Assembly (NCBI RefSeq): GCF_040546595.1
Contig: NZ_JBEPOB010000001.1
Location: 3,969,001 to 4,033,000, forward strand
Source of the DNA: Bosea sp. OAE506
Lineage (GTDB): Bacteria > Pseudomonadota > Alphaproteobacteria > Rhizobiales > Beijerinckiaceae
Reading direction: 5' to 3'
DNA length: 64,000 bases
The position numbers were made by a program, and so were the translations under genes. Below the pieces are notes generated by a model, which searched no databases, was not told the origin of the DNA, and worked only from the letters and a program-made list of their open reading frames with translations. Every line of letters starts with the position of its first letter. Positions within the stretch are counted from its first letter, which is position 1. Below, one piece after another: positions 42,140 through 51,048 of the stretch.

Positions 42140-42739
42140 TCAGCGGGAGCGGTGATAGCCGGCGAAGAGCGCTTCGAGCGCCGTCTTCATCTGGGCCGGC
42201 AGGCGGCGAGCCGCCTCCCCCTCCCAGGCCGAGCCGAAGGGCAAGGTCTGCATGGCCTCCGGCACGCCGGGACCGCGCACGCGCCCGAGCGCCCATTTGC
42301 CCTTGCCGGTGCGCTGCCAGACCACATGCGAGATCTTGGAGCGCCGGCGGCGCGGGAACTTGCCGCCGAGATAGAAGGAGCGCGCGATCATGCGCCGCCC
42401 GCCCAGCCAGTTGATGCTGGCCCCGGCCGGGGCTTCCTTCGGGCGGTAATAGAGTGCCGGAAGCCCCTGGCCGAAACCGGCCATGGAGAAGGTCAGCGTG
42501 GCGGCATTGGCCTTGCGGATGCTGGTGCGGCGCTTGAGTGCGTCGCCGAGCGGCCTCTTGGCATAGGGGTGGTTGCGCAGTCCGAGAACCTTGCGGATCT
42601 CGCGCTTGCCGCGATTGGCCGTTGGCGTCCCCGTGCGGTTGAGAGCCCGCGCGATCGGCCCAGCGGCGCGCGGCCCAGCGGCGGCGATCAGCCGCTCGAC
42701 GCCGCGCATCTCGATATCCGTCCGGACGACCAGGCTCAT
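42140..42739 (-). CDS. Minor tail protein Z-like
   Basis: 199 aa. Basic protein: GVERLIAAAGPRAAGPIARA, LNRTGTPTANRGKREIRKVL, AKRPLGDALKRRTSIRKANA, YYRPKEAPAGASINWLGGRR match the prophage minor tail protein Z (lambda gpZ) group. It joins head and tail. ATG 42739 overlaps the stop of the small Cys-containing gene by 4 nt. Confidence 0.78.
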   Translation of the reverse strand: MSLVVRTDIEMRGVERLIAAAGPRAAGPIARALNRTGTPTANRGKREIRKVLGLRNHPYAKRPLGDALKRRTSIRKANAATLTFSMAGFGQGLPALYYRPKEAPAGASINWLGGRRMIARSFYLGGKFPRRRRSKISHVVWQRTGKGKWALGRVRGPGVPEAMQTLPFGSAWEGEAARRLPAQMKTALEALFAGYHRSR

Positions 42740-42927
42740 CGCCCCCTCCCCGCCTTCGCCGCCGCCGCGGCCTGGGCCACGGCGGAAGCGACCCGCGCGA
42801 GATCGCGCGGCACCGTGGCGGCGGCGGCTCTTGCCGCTGACGCCGCCTCGGCCCAGGCACCCCGCGCTGCTGCACCGCCAGCGGAGGCGAGGAGCCCCCG
42901 CCGCTCTGCACAACCGCCGCAGGCCAT
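42736..42927 (-). CDS. Small Ala-rich phage protein
   Basis: 63 aa: MACGGCAERRGLLASAGGAA then Ala-rich helix. Two Cys (CGGC) at the start form a possible metal-binding turn. It fills the gap between DUF2190 and the Z-like gene exactly (5 nt before, 4-nt overlap after), which supports a real gene although the composition is low in information. Confidence 0.5.
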   Translation of the reverse strand: MACGGCAERRGLLASAGGAAARGAWAEAASAARAAAATVPRDLARVASAVAQAAAAAKAGRGR

Positions 42928-42931
42928 GGGA

Positions 42932-43258
42932 TCAGACCGGATGCAGGCGGACGTTGACCGTCGCGTCGCCGGAGAGCTGTGCGGCAGCGGCGTAACCGAT
43001 CTTCGTATTGCCAGCGCTGGTCGTGGTAACGTTCTTGGCCGCGTTGTCCCAGTAAACGAGAGCACCCTGCGTGATTGCGCCCGTCGCCTTCGGCAGGGTG
43101 ACAACGCCTTCGGTCTGGCCGGTGAACTCGACGCCAGCGGCTGCCGAGTGGACAGCGACGGCGAACAGCGCACCGATCAGGTAGCCGGTGCCGGAGACGA
43201 CGCCGCCGGCGGGGGCGATCAGCGGGATCCGGTCGCCGTCGCGCACATAATTCTTCAT
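42932..43258 (-). CDS. DUF2190 capsid cement/decoration protein
   Basis: 108 aa. MKNYVRDGDRIPLIAPAGGV, SGTGYLIGALFAVAV, GQTEGVVTLPKATGAITQGA and YWDNAAKNVTTT are the DUF2190 pattern (RecA/RadA recombinase-annotated in some databases, but structurally a capsid stabiliser). It binds the outside of the capsid. It follows the capsid gene with a 97-bp gap. Confidence 0.9.
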   Translation of the reverse strand: MKNYVRDGDRIPLIAPAGGVVSGTGYLIGALFAVAVHSAAAGVEFTGQTEGVVTLPKATGAITQGALVYWDNAAKNVTTTSAGNTKIGYAAAAQLSGDATVNVRLHPV

Positions 43259-43355
43259 GGGAAAGCTCCTGGTTGAAGGGGTTCAGACCTTGCCAAGCCC
43301 CGCCGCGCGAGGCGGCGGGACCGACGCAAGGTCTGCGAAGACGGGAGAGCGCCGA

Positions 43356-45341
43356 TCAGGCGCCAGCGTTGGTGTAGCCGGCGCGCCAGTCGATGCCGCC
43401 GAAGCCGAAATCATGCTCGACGGAGACCGCCATGCCGTTCTGGCCGAAGGGCGTGTCGGTGCGGATGCGCGGCGCCGCGTAGCCGGCGAGCAGGCCATAG
43501 CGGAAGTTGGCGCGCACCGACGGGTCGACGAAGCCCCACCAGCGGTTGCCGGAGAGCTGCGAAGAGGTGATGACGCTGAACTTGCCGGCGAAGATGTTGA
43601 CGTTGGAGGTCTGGGCGGCGACCACCGCCGAGACGAACTTCTCCGCCTCCGTCAGCTTGTCGGGCGAGACCAGCAGCTTCGTCGGCATCACCGGAGCCAG
43701 CAGGTTGTTGTCGACGCTGCGATACTTCAGCACCGCGGCGCGCATGGCCGAGACGCCCGCCTCGGTGATGGCGGTCGCCGTGCCGGCCTTGTTGGTGCGG
43801 CCGGTGGTGAACATCGCCGCCGAGCCCTCGAGCAGGGTCGGGCCGTCGCCGCTGTTCTGAAGCAGCACCGCATAGGCGACCTGCTCCTCGACCAGCGCGA
43901 GCGACTGGCCGTAATTGGCGATGACGCGCTCGAGAGCGCCGAGCGTGTCGTTGACCAGGAGCTGGCGCGAGAGCGCGACCTGGATCGCATAGGCGGCGAC
44001 CGCGACCTGCTCCTTCTTCTCGCCGACGGTGCCGAAGGCGAACTTGCCACCTTCCAGCACGGGCTGGGTCAGCGGGAAATCGCCGGTCTGCACGGTGATG
44101 TGCGGGCGGAAGTCGTTGAAGTCCTCGCGCACCGACCATTCGCGATAGGTCGGGGTGGCGAGCGCGTAGCTCGAGGCGATCGAGCGGTTGACCGCGTTCT
44201 CCAAGATGATCGGGAAATCGCTGGTCGAGTGCATGGCGCGGCGCAGCACGTCCTCGCGGGCCGCGATCGTCTCCGGATAGCGCCGCTCGCCGAGACGCTC
44301 GGCCGCGAGCGCGACCAGCGACATGCCGGCATAGGCGCGGGAAGCCTCGCTCGGCGTGGCCGGGGCGTTGCGCGGATTCATCGCGCGGATGACGGCCTCC
44401 TCCATCGCCAGGCGGCGGGTCTCGGTCTCGTCGCGCTCAACGCGGACATGGCTGGCCGGGCTCTGGCGGGCGACGAGCGAGTCGAAGGCAGCAGAGCGGA
44501 AGGCTTCGACCGTCATGGCGGGGTTCTCGACCGCGGCACGGATCGCGGCGGCGTCCATGCCGGCGCGGGTGCCGATGTCGAGCAGGTCGCTGGCGCGGCG
44601 GGTGGCGGCGGCGACGGCTCGGGCCTCGACAGCGGCATCGGCAGCGCCAGCGGTAGCCGGGGCGGCGCGGGTCTCGACCGGGGCCGGCGCGGCCGCGGCC
44701 GGGGTGGTGATCGGCGTGGCGACCGGCGCATCCGCCGGCTGTGCATTGCGACGCATGTCGTCAGTCTCCAGGGTTTCGGGGGTGGTGGTGGAAGCCGCGC
44801 GGAACATGGCGGCGGGATCCGCGGGAACGGCGACGAGGGAGACTTCGAGGAGCTCCCAGCGGTCGGCCCGCCAGATTTCGGAATCGTTCTCGACCTGCGT
44901 CAGCGTCCAGGTCGTGACGCGGTAGCCGACCGAGAGGCCGGGCGCGTCCGGGCCAGTGGCGCGGATCTCGGCCTCGCGTCCCTCTTCGGTGTCGGCGAAG
45001 CGGATCTCGACCATGAGATTGCCGCCCTCGATCCAGGCGCGGGTCACGCTGCCGAGAATGCGGTCGATCGAGCCCTGGTCGTGACTGTCGAGCAGCTTGA
45101 CCTGGCCGAGCGCCACGCGAGCGAGGTCGATCGCCTCCGGCGAGACCGCCAGCTCTTCATAGATGCCCCAGCGGCGCACGCGGGCGCCGGTAGAGGCCAC
45201 CGCCTGGATGGTGCGGGCCTCGGCATTGTAGCTCGTCGAGGCAAAGCGCACGGCGATGTCTCCGCCGCTGCGCCGGTCCAGCGTCGAGCCGGGAATGAAG
45301 CCGTCCGGCGTGACGGAAGGCTGGGCGGAACGCTTTTTCAT
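43356..45341 (-). CDS. Prohead protease-major capsid fusion protein
   Basis: 661 aa. Residues 1-190 are an S78 (HK97-type) prohead protease: the catalytic His87 in KLLDSHDQGSIDRILGSV and Ser137 in APGLSVGYRV. A Pro/Ala linker (about 195-245: ATPITTPAAAAPAPVETRAA) leads to a delta-like helical scaffold region and, from about 370, the HK97-fold major capsid (REWSVREDFNDFRPHITVQT, LVNDTLGALERVIANYGQSL, MPTKLLVSPDKLTEAEKFVS). The single polypeptide must cleave itself to release the capsid subunit. Such fusions are known in some phages but less usual than separate genes. Confidence 0.9.
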   Translation of the reverse strand: MKKRSAQPSVTPDGFIPGSTLDRRSGGDIAVRFASTSYNAEARTIQAVASTGARVRRWGIYEELAVSPEAIDLARVALGQVKLLDSHDQGSIDRILGSVTRAWIEGGNLMVEIRFADTEEGREAEIRATGPDAPGLSVGYRVTTWTLTQVENDSEIWRADRWELLEVSLVAVPADPAAMFRAASTTTPETLETDDMRRNAQPADAPVATPITTPAAAAPAPVETRAAPATAGAADAAVEARAVAAATRRASDLLDIGTRAGMDAAAIRAAVENPAMTVEAFRSAAFDSLVARQSPASHVRVERDETETRRLAMEEAVIRAMNPRNAPATPSEASRAYAGMSLVALAAERLGERRYPETIAAREDVLRRAMHSTSDFPIILENAVNRSIASSYALATPTYREWSVREDFNDFRPHITVQTGDFPLTQPVLEGGKFAFGTVGEKKEQVAVAAYAIQVALSRQLLVNDTLGALERVIANYGQSLALVEEQVAYAVLLQNSGDGPTLLEGSAAMFTTGRTNKAGTATAITEAGVSAMRAAVLKYRSVDNNLLAPVMPTKLLVSPDKLTEAEKFVSAVVAAQTSNVNIFAGKFSVITSSQLSGNRWWGFVDPSVRANFRYGLLAGYAAPRIRTDTPFGQNGMAVSVEHDFGFGGIDWRAGYTNAGA

Positions 45342-46849
45342 GGTTGCCCCTCGGTGGCGGCCGCGGGCGTGCCCGCGCTGACGACCTGGCCCGTTTGCGT
45401 GCGCTTGCGGGCGTCTGTGTCGAAGATCGCGCCGGCGGCGTCGGCGGCGGCAAAAAACTCGGCGTATTCGGCCATCACGGCGCGCCAGTCGCGGCCCCAG
45501 GCGCCGATGAAGTCCTGCGGCGACATGCGGCCGGCGCGGACCGCCAGGATGTCGGCCTCGAGATCCTTTTTCGGGTCGACCGGCTCATGGGCAGGCATGA
45601 TGACCTCGACCGGATAGCCCTCGGCACGACGACGAAGCCGCCCGGCGAGGATGGCCCGGTCGATGAAGCGCGCGATGATGCGGTCGAGCACCTGCGGGGC
45701 CAGCATGTGCCACTGCAGATCGGCGGTGAACCGCCGATGCTCGAGCAGCCCGGCCCGCAGGCTGGAATAGTTGGCCTGCGACAGGTCCCCGGTGAGCTGG
45801 TGATAGGTCAGCCCGACGCCGGCGGCGATGCCCATCAGCGCCGAGCGGGCGATCGGCTCGAAGGCGGTGTTGGACGAGGGCGCGAAGGCCTGCATTTCCT
45901 CGCCCTGGCGCAGATACTTGATCAGGCCGGGGCGGATCTGCTCCAGGCGGGCGCTGTCGGCACCCTGGTTGCCGGTGATCGCGGCGCCGACGCTCGACGC
46001 CGACTCGTTGGACTTGATGAAGACGCCGATCGAGGCCTCAAGCCGGCTTTTGACGACCAGCGCGTCCATCACATCCGCGAAATCGCGGGCGCCCATCAAA
46101 ACGGGGGCGAAGAGCGGCACGCCGCGCACCTGACCGGGCCGGATGCGGCGATAGAGATGGCAAACCTGCTCGCGGGCGATGAATTCCGACAGCGGCAGGC
46201 CGGACACCAGCACGCGCTGCGGCTCACCCGGCGCCACCCTGTGCAGCCAGTAACCCAAGCGCTCGTCATGCTCGCCGAGCTCGACGCCGAGCCGCGCCCG
46301 GCGCGTGCCCGACAGCGCCGAATCCGCATCGCGCGTCTCGTCGATCAGGTCGCCCTCGCCGACATGCAGCGCCAGCGGCACGGCGCGCTCGTCGCGCAGC
46401 GGCCGGTCGATCATGCGGATGATCGAATCGCCGCCCTCGAGCGAGGCGCGCACGCCCAGCGCGACGAGGCCGGTGAAATTCGTCTCGCCCTCGATGTCGC
46501 AGGCCTTGGCCCATTCGTCCCAGAGCGCTTGCGCTTGGCGGACGGCCGGCCCGGTGCCAGAGAACCGGACCGAGAGATCCGGGCTGACGATGTGGGTGGC
46601 GTGCAGATCGAGCACGCGGGCGCCGATGAAGGTGTTGCGGACCAACTCGCGCGAGCGCTCCCGCAGCAGCGGCAGGGCGCGCCCGATATTGGCATTGGCC
46701 GAGGGCAGGCCGGGGCGGAAGGAGCCCGTGCGACGGCCATTCTGCGCGGCATCATAGCCGCGAATTGCCTCCAGAGCCTGCCGCGCCTGGTGCCGGCGAA
46801 CGCCAGCCTCCGGCGAGACGGCCCCGATGATCTTGTCGAGCAGGTTCAT
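45338..46849 (-). CDS. Portal protein, lambda family
   Basis: 503 aa. RSRELVRNTFIGARVLDLHA, TNFTGLVALGVRASLEGGDS, YRRIRPGQVRGVPLFAPVLM and PGLIKYLRQGEEMQAFAPS are characteristic of the lambda-type portal (lambda gpB). A dodecamer at one capsid vertex through which DNA enters and leaves. Its stop overlaps the start of the protease-capsid gene by 4 nt; gpW-like and terminase genes are directly upstream. Confidence 0.94.
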   Translation of the reverse strand: MNLLDKIIGAVSPEAGVRRHQARQALEAIRGYDAAQNGRRTGSFRPGLPSANANIGRALPLLRERSRELVRNTFIGARVLDLHATHIVSPDLSVRFSGTGPAVRQAQALWDEWAKACDIEGETNFTGLVALGVRASLEGGDSIIRMIDRPLRDERAVPLALHVGEGDLIDETRDADSALSGTRRARLGVELGEHDERLGYWLHRVAPGEPQRVLVSGLPLSEFIAREQVCHLYRRIRPGQVRGVPLFAPVLMGARDFADVMDALVVKSRLEASIGVFIKSNESASSVGAAITGNQGADSARLEQIRPGLIKYLRQGEEMQAFAPSSNTAFEPIARSALMGIAAGVGLTYHQLTGDLSQANYSSLRAGLLEHRRFTADLQWHMLAPQVLDRIIARFIDRAILAGRLRRRAEGYPVEVIMPAHEPVDPKKDLEADILAVRAGRMSPQDFIGAWGRDWRAVMAEYAEFFAAADAAGAIFDTDARKRTQTGQVVSAGTPAAATEGQP

Positions 46850-46854
46850 CGGGT

Positions 46855-47064
46855 TCAGTCGCGCGAGTGCTGGGCAAAGGCGGTGGTGGCCGGCGCCTGG
46901 ACGCCGAGCACCTCGGATTCCATCCGGGCGAGCAGGCGCTCCATCTCCTCAAGCGACCTGAACTCCTGCTCGCGGCGGGTCTCGCCCGAACCGAAGGCGA
47001 CCTTGCGCGCACCGGTCGCCATGGCCGCCTTCAGCCGGTCGATATCCGTCTGCGTCCAGGCCAT
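46855..47064 (-). CDS. gpW-like head-tail joining protein
   Basis: 69 aa: MAWTQTDIDRLKAAMATGAR, KVAFGSGETRREQEFRSLEE and MERLLARMESEVL is the gpW fold (two helices around a beta hairpin). In lambda gpW plugs the portal after DNA packaging. Lies between terminase and portal as in lambda. Confidence 0.88.
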   Translation of the reverse strand: MAWTQTDIDRLKAAMATGARKVAFGSGETRREQEFRSLEEMERLLARMESEVLGVQAPATTAFAQHSRD

Positions 47065-47068
47065 GGGA

Positions 47069-49075
47069 TCACCAGTTGCGCCCGCGGCCGCCCAGCCAGT
47101 CTTCGGCGGGCGGCGCTTCGCGGGGCGGCGGTTGCGAGGGGGCGGGATCCGGCGCGGGAAGCGCAGGGCCCGAGAAGAGATCGCGCTTGGTCACCTCGGG
47201 CGGCAGGCCGCGGGAGCGGGCGAGATGGGCCCATTCCTCCGGCGTGGTCGAGGACAGGCCGAGATAATCGGCCAATGCGCGATTGTAGACCCGGCAGTCG
47301 AGCAGGTGGTTGTCGCGCCGGACCTTCCAGACCTTGCGGGAGCGGCCGCGATACTTCTCGTCGGCGAGATATTCCGCCGTGAGCTGCTCGAAATAGTTCA
47401 TTCCCAGCCAGAGCGGGAAATGGCAGTAGCCGCCGGGATCGCGCAGGGCGCCGGACTTCAGACCGTCCTTGCGGAGATCGTCATAGATCGTGCCCTTCAG
47501 CGACCAGGTGCCCACCGGCCAGAGCTTGCAGCCCTCGCGGATCTTGCGCCCAGCCAGGTCGATGTCGACCAGCTTGGGCATGCCGATCGCCGGCAGGCTC
47601 CAGCCGTCGCGCCCGTCGAGCGCCAGCACCACATCCTTACCCGTGTCCGGGTGCAGCATCTGGTTCTGGCGGACCCAGGCATAGACGACATGCGAGCGGT
47701 AGCCGGAATCGACGCCGAGCGCGTCGACCCGCCTCTCGCCACCGAAGGCGTCGGGGAAGGTTCGGCCGATCGTCGCCTTGTGCAGCAGCGCGAAGGCCGG
47801 ACTGTCGGGGTCGGAGGTGTCGCCGTCGCAATAGTCGCTGTCGACGACCCAGCTCTGCCCGTCTTGCGCCCAGGCGGTGATCTCATACCAGATGCCGCGC
47901 ATCTGCACGTCGGCGGCCGCGGTGAGCAGCAGACCGCCAGGCGGCACGCGGTAGCGCGGCAACCCGTCCTCGCGGCGCTCGAAGAGCCTGACATGGTCCG
48001 GCGCATCGCCCTTCATCTCGAAGGGCAGGCCGAGCGTCAGGTTCCAGAACGTCTTCTGCTTGGCGACATCGCTGCCGGCCTTGACCGCGCGCTCGGCGAT
48101 CTTCGCCCAGGGGACGAAGGGCGAGGACATCGCGTTGAAATGATAGCCCGGCATCTTGCCGGGGCCGGGATCGGTCGCCTTCCAGCGGCCTGCCCTGACG
48201 AGATCGCGCCGCTCATGCTCCTCGATCACCGAGCCACAGCAGGGGGCGACGTAATAGGCCCGGAAGGGCCATTCCTCGTCATAGCGGAAATTCGGACCGA
48301 ATTCGAAGACGAACTCGCTGTTTTCGCCCGTTTCGTCCCGGCAATGCGGGCATTTGACGAACCATTTCCGCTTGTCCGACCCGTCCCAATAGCGCTCGAT
48401 ATGCGAGCCGCCCTTGATCGTGGGGGTCGAGACGTAAATCCGCTTCCAAGAGCCGTCCTGCAGGAAGCTCTCCTGCCGGGCCTCGATCATGTCGAAGGGC
48501 GAACCCTGCCCGTCGAGATCCTCGGCATATTCGTCGATCTCGTCGCAATAGGCCTTGCGGACCGATTTCGAGCGCAGATCGGCGGTCGAGGACGCCAGCG
48601 CCAGCGTCAGGGACGAGGCGCCGTAGCGCTTCTCATAGGTCGTCGAGGCCTTCCCCGAGCGCGCCGTCTGCGGCGACACCTTGGCCGAGAGGCTCGGCGA
48701 ATGGTCGATCGCGATCTGCAGCTTCTTCGAGTTGAAGTCCGTCAGCGCGCCGTCCGTCGGCTGCACGATCATCTGATCGCAGGGCTCGACATCGATCGTG
48801 TGGCCGATGGCCGCGATCATCAGCGTGGTGAAGCCGGTCTGGGCCGACTTCATCACGCAGAACTCGTTCACCGGGCTGTCGACGCTGGTGTGCGACAGCG
48901 GCTCGGCCACGAAGGGCGTCAGTTGCCGGCTCCAGGGCTCCAGCTTGCGCGGGCCATCCGGCACGGTGAGGTTGCGCTCCGCCCAGGTCGGCGGGTCGAT
49001 CTGCTCCGGCGGGGTCAGCACCGCGACCAGAGCCCGCACGACGATCGTCAGCGCGTCGGGCTTCGTCGGGGCCAT
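47069..49075 (-). CDS. Terminase large subunit (GpA type)
   Basis: 668 aa. The motor ATPase has a Walker-A-like VMKSAQTGFTTLMIAAIG at about residues 74-90 and the segment KSVRKAYCDEIDEYAED with the Walker B acids. A zinc-finger-like WFVKCPHCRDET and CCGSVIEEHERRDL follow. The C-terminal nuclease region has VDALGVDSGYRSHVVYAW and YLGLSSTTPEEWAHLAR. GpA terminases pump DNA into the prohead and usually cut at cos sites. Starts 1 nt after the small subunit stop. Confidence 0.94.
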   Translation of the reverse strand: MAPTKPDALTIVVRALVAVLTPPEQIDPPTWAERNLTVPDGPRKLEPWSRQLTPFVAEPLSHTSVDSPVNEFCVMKSAQTGFTTLMIAAIGHTIDVEPCDQMIVQPTDGALTDFNSKKLQIAIDHSPSLSAKVSPQTARSGKASTTYEKRYGASSLTLALASSTADLRSKSVRKAYCDEIDEYAEDLDGQGSPFDMIEARQESFLQDGSWKRIYVSTPTIKGGSHIERYWDGSDKRKWFVKCPHCRDETGENSEFVFEFGPNFRYDEEWPFRAYYVAPCCGSVIEEHERRDLVRAGRWKATDPGPGKMPGYHFNAMSSPFVPWAKIAERAVKAGSDVAKQKTFWNLTLGLPFEMKGDAPDHVRLFERREDGLPRYRVPPGGLLLTAAADVQMRGIWYEITAWAQDGQSWVVDSDYCDGDTSDPDSPAFALLHKATIGRTFPDAFGGERRVDALGVDSGYRSHVVYAWVRQNQMLHPDTGKDVVLALDGRDGWSLPAIGMPKLVDIDLAGRKIREGCKLWPVGTWSLKGTIYDDLRKDGLKSGALRDPGGYCHFPLWLGMNYFEQLTAEYLADEKYRGRSRKVWKVRRDNHLLDCRVYNRALADYLGLSSTTPEEWAHLARSRGLPPEVTKRDLFSGPALPAPDPAPSQPPPREAPPAEDWLGGRGRNW

Positions 49076-49076
49076 G

Positions 49077-49730
49077 TCACGCTTCCGGCGGCGGCTCCTC
49101 CGGCGGATCGGCCGGGGCTTGGGACGCTTCGGTCCGTTTCAGGGTCAGCACCGCGGCGAGCTCGCGGGCCGCAGTCTCGCGCGTCTCGCGGGCCTTGGCC
49201 TTCAGCAGCGTGCGGGCGCCGGCTGCACCCGACTGCGCCACCGCGGCGGCGATGTCGTCGGCGAGGAGCGGCATCTGGTCGATCACCCGGACGAGCGCCT
49301 CGGCGGCAGCCGTGATGGCCTGCTCGACCTCGGCGATGGTGACGAGCTTGCCGAGCCGCTCTTCCAAATCCATGCGCCGCATCTCGGCGCGATAGGCCAT
49401 GTCTCGCGCCTGCTCGGCGGTGTAGATTGGCGCCAGCGGATCGGCGCCGGGCGGGAGCGTCAGCGCCGGGGTGCCGGCGGTGGTCTGGCCTTTGCGGGTC
49501 GCGTGGCCGGTGGCCTTCGCCAGGTCGGTCGTCTCGCCGGCGACGCGGTCGAAGGCGGCCAGGTTCACCAGCTTGACCTTGCCCTTGCCGGGCTTCGTCG
49601 AGAGCTGGCCGCCTTTGATGAAGCGGGCGACCCGCTCCGACACCGCCGCCTTGCTCAGGCCTTTCAGCCGCGCCAGCTCCGAGACCGACACCCAGCCGGC
49701 ATCCGCCGTGTTCGGGTCAATCTCGGCCAT
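49077..49730 (-). CDS. Terminase small subunit-like DNA-binding protein
   Basis: 217 aa. Residues 12-60 form a winged helix-turn-helix (VSVSELARLKGLSKAAVSER, VARFIKGGQLSTK) as in Nu1, followed by a long helical region (RAEMRRMDLEERLGKLVTIA, IDQMPLLADDIAAAV) for oligomerisation. It recognises the packaging site. The 200 bp upstream may hold the cos/pac site; no motif was recognised there. Confidence 0.82.
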   Translation of the reverse strand: MAEIDPNTADAGWVSVSELARLKGLSKAAVSERVARFIKGGQLSTKPGKGKVKLVNLAAFDRVAGETTDLAKATGHATRKGQTTAGTPALTLPPGADPLAPIYTAEQARDMAYRAEMRRMDLEERLGKLVTIAEVEQAITAAAEALVRVIDQMPLLADDIAAAVAQSGAAGARTLLKAKARETRETAARELAAVLTLKRTEASQAPADPPEEPPPEA

Positions 49731-49933
49731 GTTCGGTGTGTTCGGTCAGGTTTGAGGGACCGGCGCTAGAAAAATCCCGCGCCGCTTTCACGTCGCGGGG
49801 TGGGGTGCCCGGGGAAGGACCCGCGACGGGGGTGGGGTGGTGCCCGAACGGCGACCGCCCCGACGCGGGGGCGACGGGGCGGCGGCCGGTCTCTATTGGG
49901 ATGCTTCGAACGTGCCACAAGAGGGGCACGCCG

Positions 49934-50716
49934 TCAAAAGCGGCGATTGTCTCGCGCTTTCAATGGCTTATGCCCTGCCGAATTAACCTCCGCGAAGCCC
50001 TCCCCGCCCTGACCGGCGAGCACGGCGCCCCCAGCCTGCCCGCACCACGGCTCGGCGGGAGCGGAAGGGGGCAGCACATGATGCCTCAGCAACACCTTCC
50101 CAAGGTCCGCCGCAAGCGTGGCCAGCGCCGCATGCCAGACGGCATAGACCGCCCGCATCATCCGCAGGTCGGCCCGCTCCTCGCGCGCCATGGCGTTGGG
50201 CCGCCCGCGCCGCGCCGCCAACGGCTCGCCATGCTCCGGCCGTGTGCCGGCCCGCGCATGCTCGATCACCAGCACGCTGAGATAGGGATTGGTCAGCGGC
50301 GCCAGCAGATCCTCGCCCTTCGGCCCCTCGCCCGGCCGCACCAGCCAGGCGCCCGAAGCCGTCTCCTCGGCATACCAGCCCTTGCCGTCGATCTCGGCCA
50401 GCGTCCAGGCGCGCGGCTCGTCGCCCCGCGCATCCTCGATCCGCCAGTCCATCAGCGCCAGCACATGGTCGTGGACGGTGAGCAGGTCGTCAGGCGTCGC
50501 CGCCGCCATGGTCTGCAGGCCGATCATCCGCGCCGCCGCGCCGGAGTTGTCGACGATCGTCCCCAGCGCCACGGCCTGCATGGCACCGACGAGCGAGCCG
50601 GCCGGCTTCATCCGCGCCAGGCCGAGCACGCTCTGCGGCGTGACCTTGTCGACGCGATACTGGGCATAGGCCCGGTAGAGCAGCGCCTCGATGTCGATCA
50701 TCTCTTTCGTCGCCAT
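49934..50716 (-). CDS. Phage protein of unknown function between origin and terminase
   Basis: 260 aa from ATG 50716 (an earlier ATG at 50734 is possible). IDIEALLYRAYAQYRVDKVT, PQSVLGLARMKPAGSLVGAM and AVYAVWHAALATLAADLGKV indicate a helical protein; the middle is Arg/Glu-rich with no known motif. Similar proteins precede terminase genes in related alphaproteobacterial prophages, so it may act in late-gene control or packaging, but this is only from position. The long antisense frame over it is a shadow. Confidence 0.65.
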   Translation of the reverse strand: MATKEMIDIEALLYRAYAQYRVDKVTPQSVLGLARMKPAGSLVGAMQAVALGTIVDNSGAAARMIGLQTMAAATPDDLLTVHDHVLALMDWRIEDARGDEPRAWTLAEIDGKGWYAEETASGAWLVRPGEGPKGEDLLAPLTNPYLSVLVIEHARAGTRPEHGEPLAARRGRPNAMAREERADLRMMRAVYAVWHAALATLAADLGKVLLRHHVLPPSAPAEPWCGQAGGAVLAGQGGEGFAEVNSAGHKPLKARDNRRF

Positions 50717-50734
50717 GGTCAGCCCCTGTTTCAT

Positions 50735-51048
50735 GAGGATGGAGGGTTGTGCAGGGTCATGCAGGGTTCAAAACAAACCCTGCATCGGTTTTTAATCAAA
50801 CAATTCAATACCTTAAGAACAGTCATGCAGGGTATGGAGGGTTTGAAGAGGTCTAGACGCATGAGAAAAGTCCATTTCCCCCGAACCCCGTTTGATACGC
50901 ATAGGCACGCGTAAACCCTGCAAACCCTCCATCGCGCCCGCCAAGTCGTTGAGGCGCAAGCGGAAATCGCGATGCAGGGTTGGCCGCAAACCCTGCACAA
51001 CCCTGCACAACCCTCCATGAAATCGGCCGTTTTGCAGGGTCATGACGG
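50735..51048. other. Repeat-dense, AT-rich segment: candidate phage replication origin
   Basis: The 7-mer GCAGGGT occurs nine times in about 290 bp: plus strand at 50751, 50761, 50827, 50974, 51034; minus strand at 50777, 50915, 50990, 51000. Four GGAGGGT variants lie among them (50741, 50836, 50924, 51010). Between 50768 and 50818 the sequence is markedly AT-rich (AATCAAACAATTCAATACC), like an unwinding element. It directly follows the helicase gene. P4-type replicases bind repeated short sites near their own gene, which makes an origin the best reading. A Cys-rich frame across it is a by-product of the repeats. Confidence 0.65.

Noticed and set aside
45344..49315. 1323-codon open frame on the plus strand across terminase and portal
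   Set aside because: Arg/Gly/Ala-rich shadow of strongly coding minus-strand genes in high-GC DNA; no domain visible.
50731..51018. 95-codon Cys-rich frame in the repeat region
   Set aside because: Its Cys/Arg/Val repeats are the translation of the GCAGGGT array; no ribosome binding site stands out, and the segment reads better as an origin.
50735..51048. CRISPR array
   Set aside because: Repeats are 7-8 bp, in both orientations and irregularly spaced; no array-type repeat-spacer pattern exists here or elsewhere in the window.
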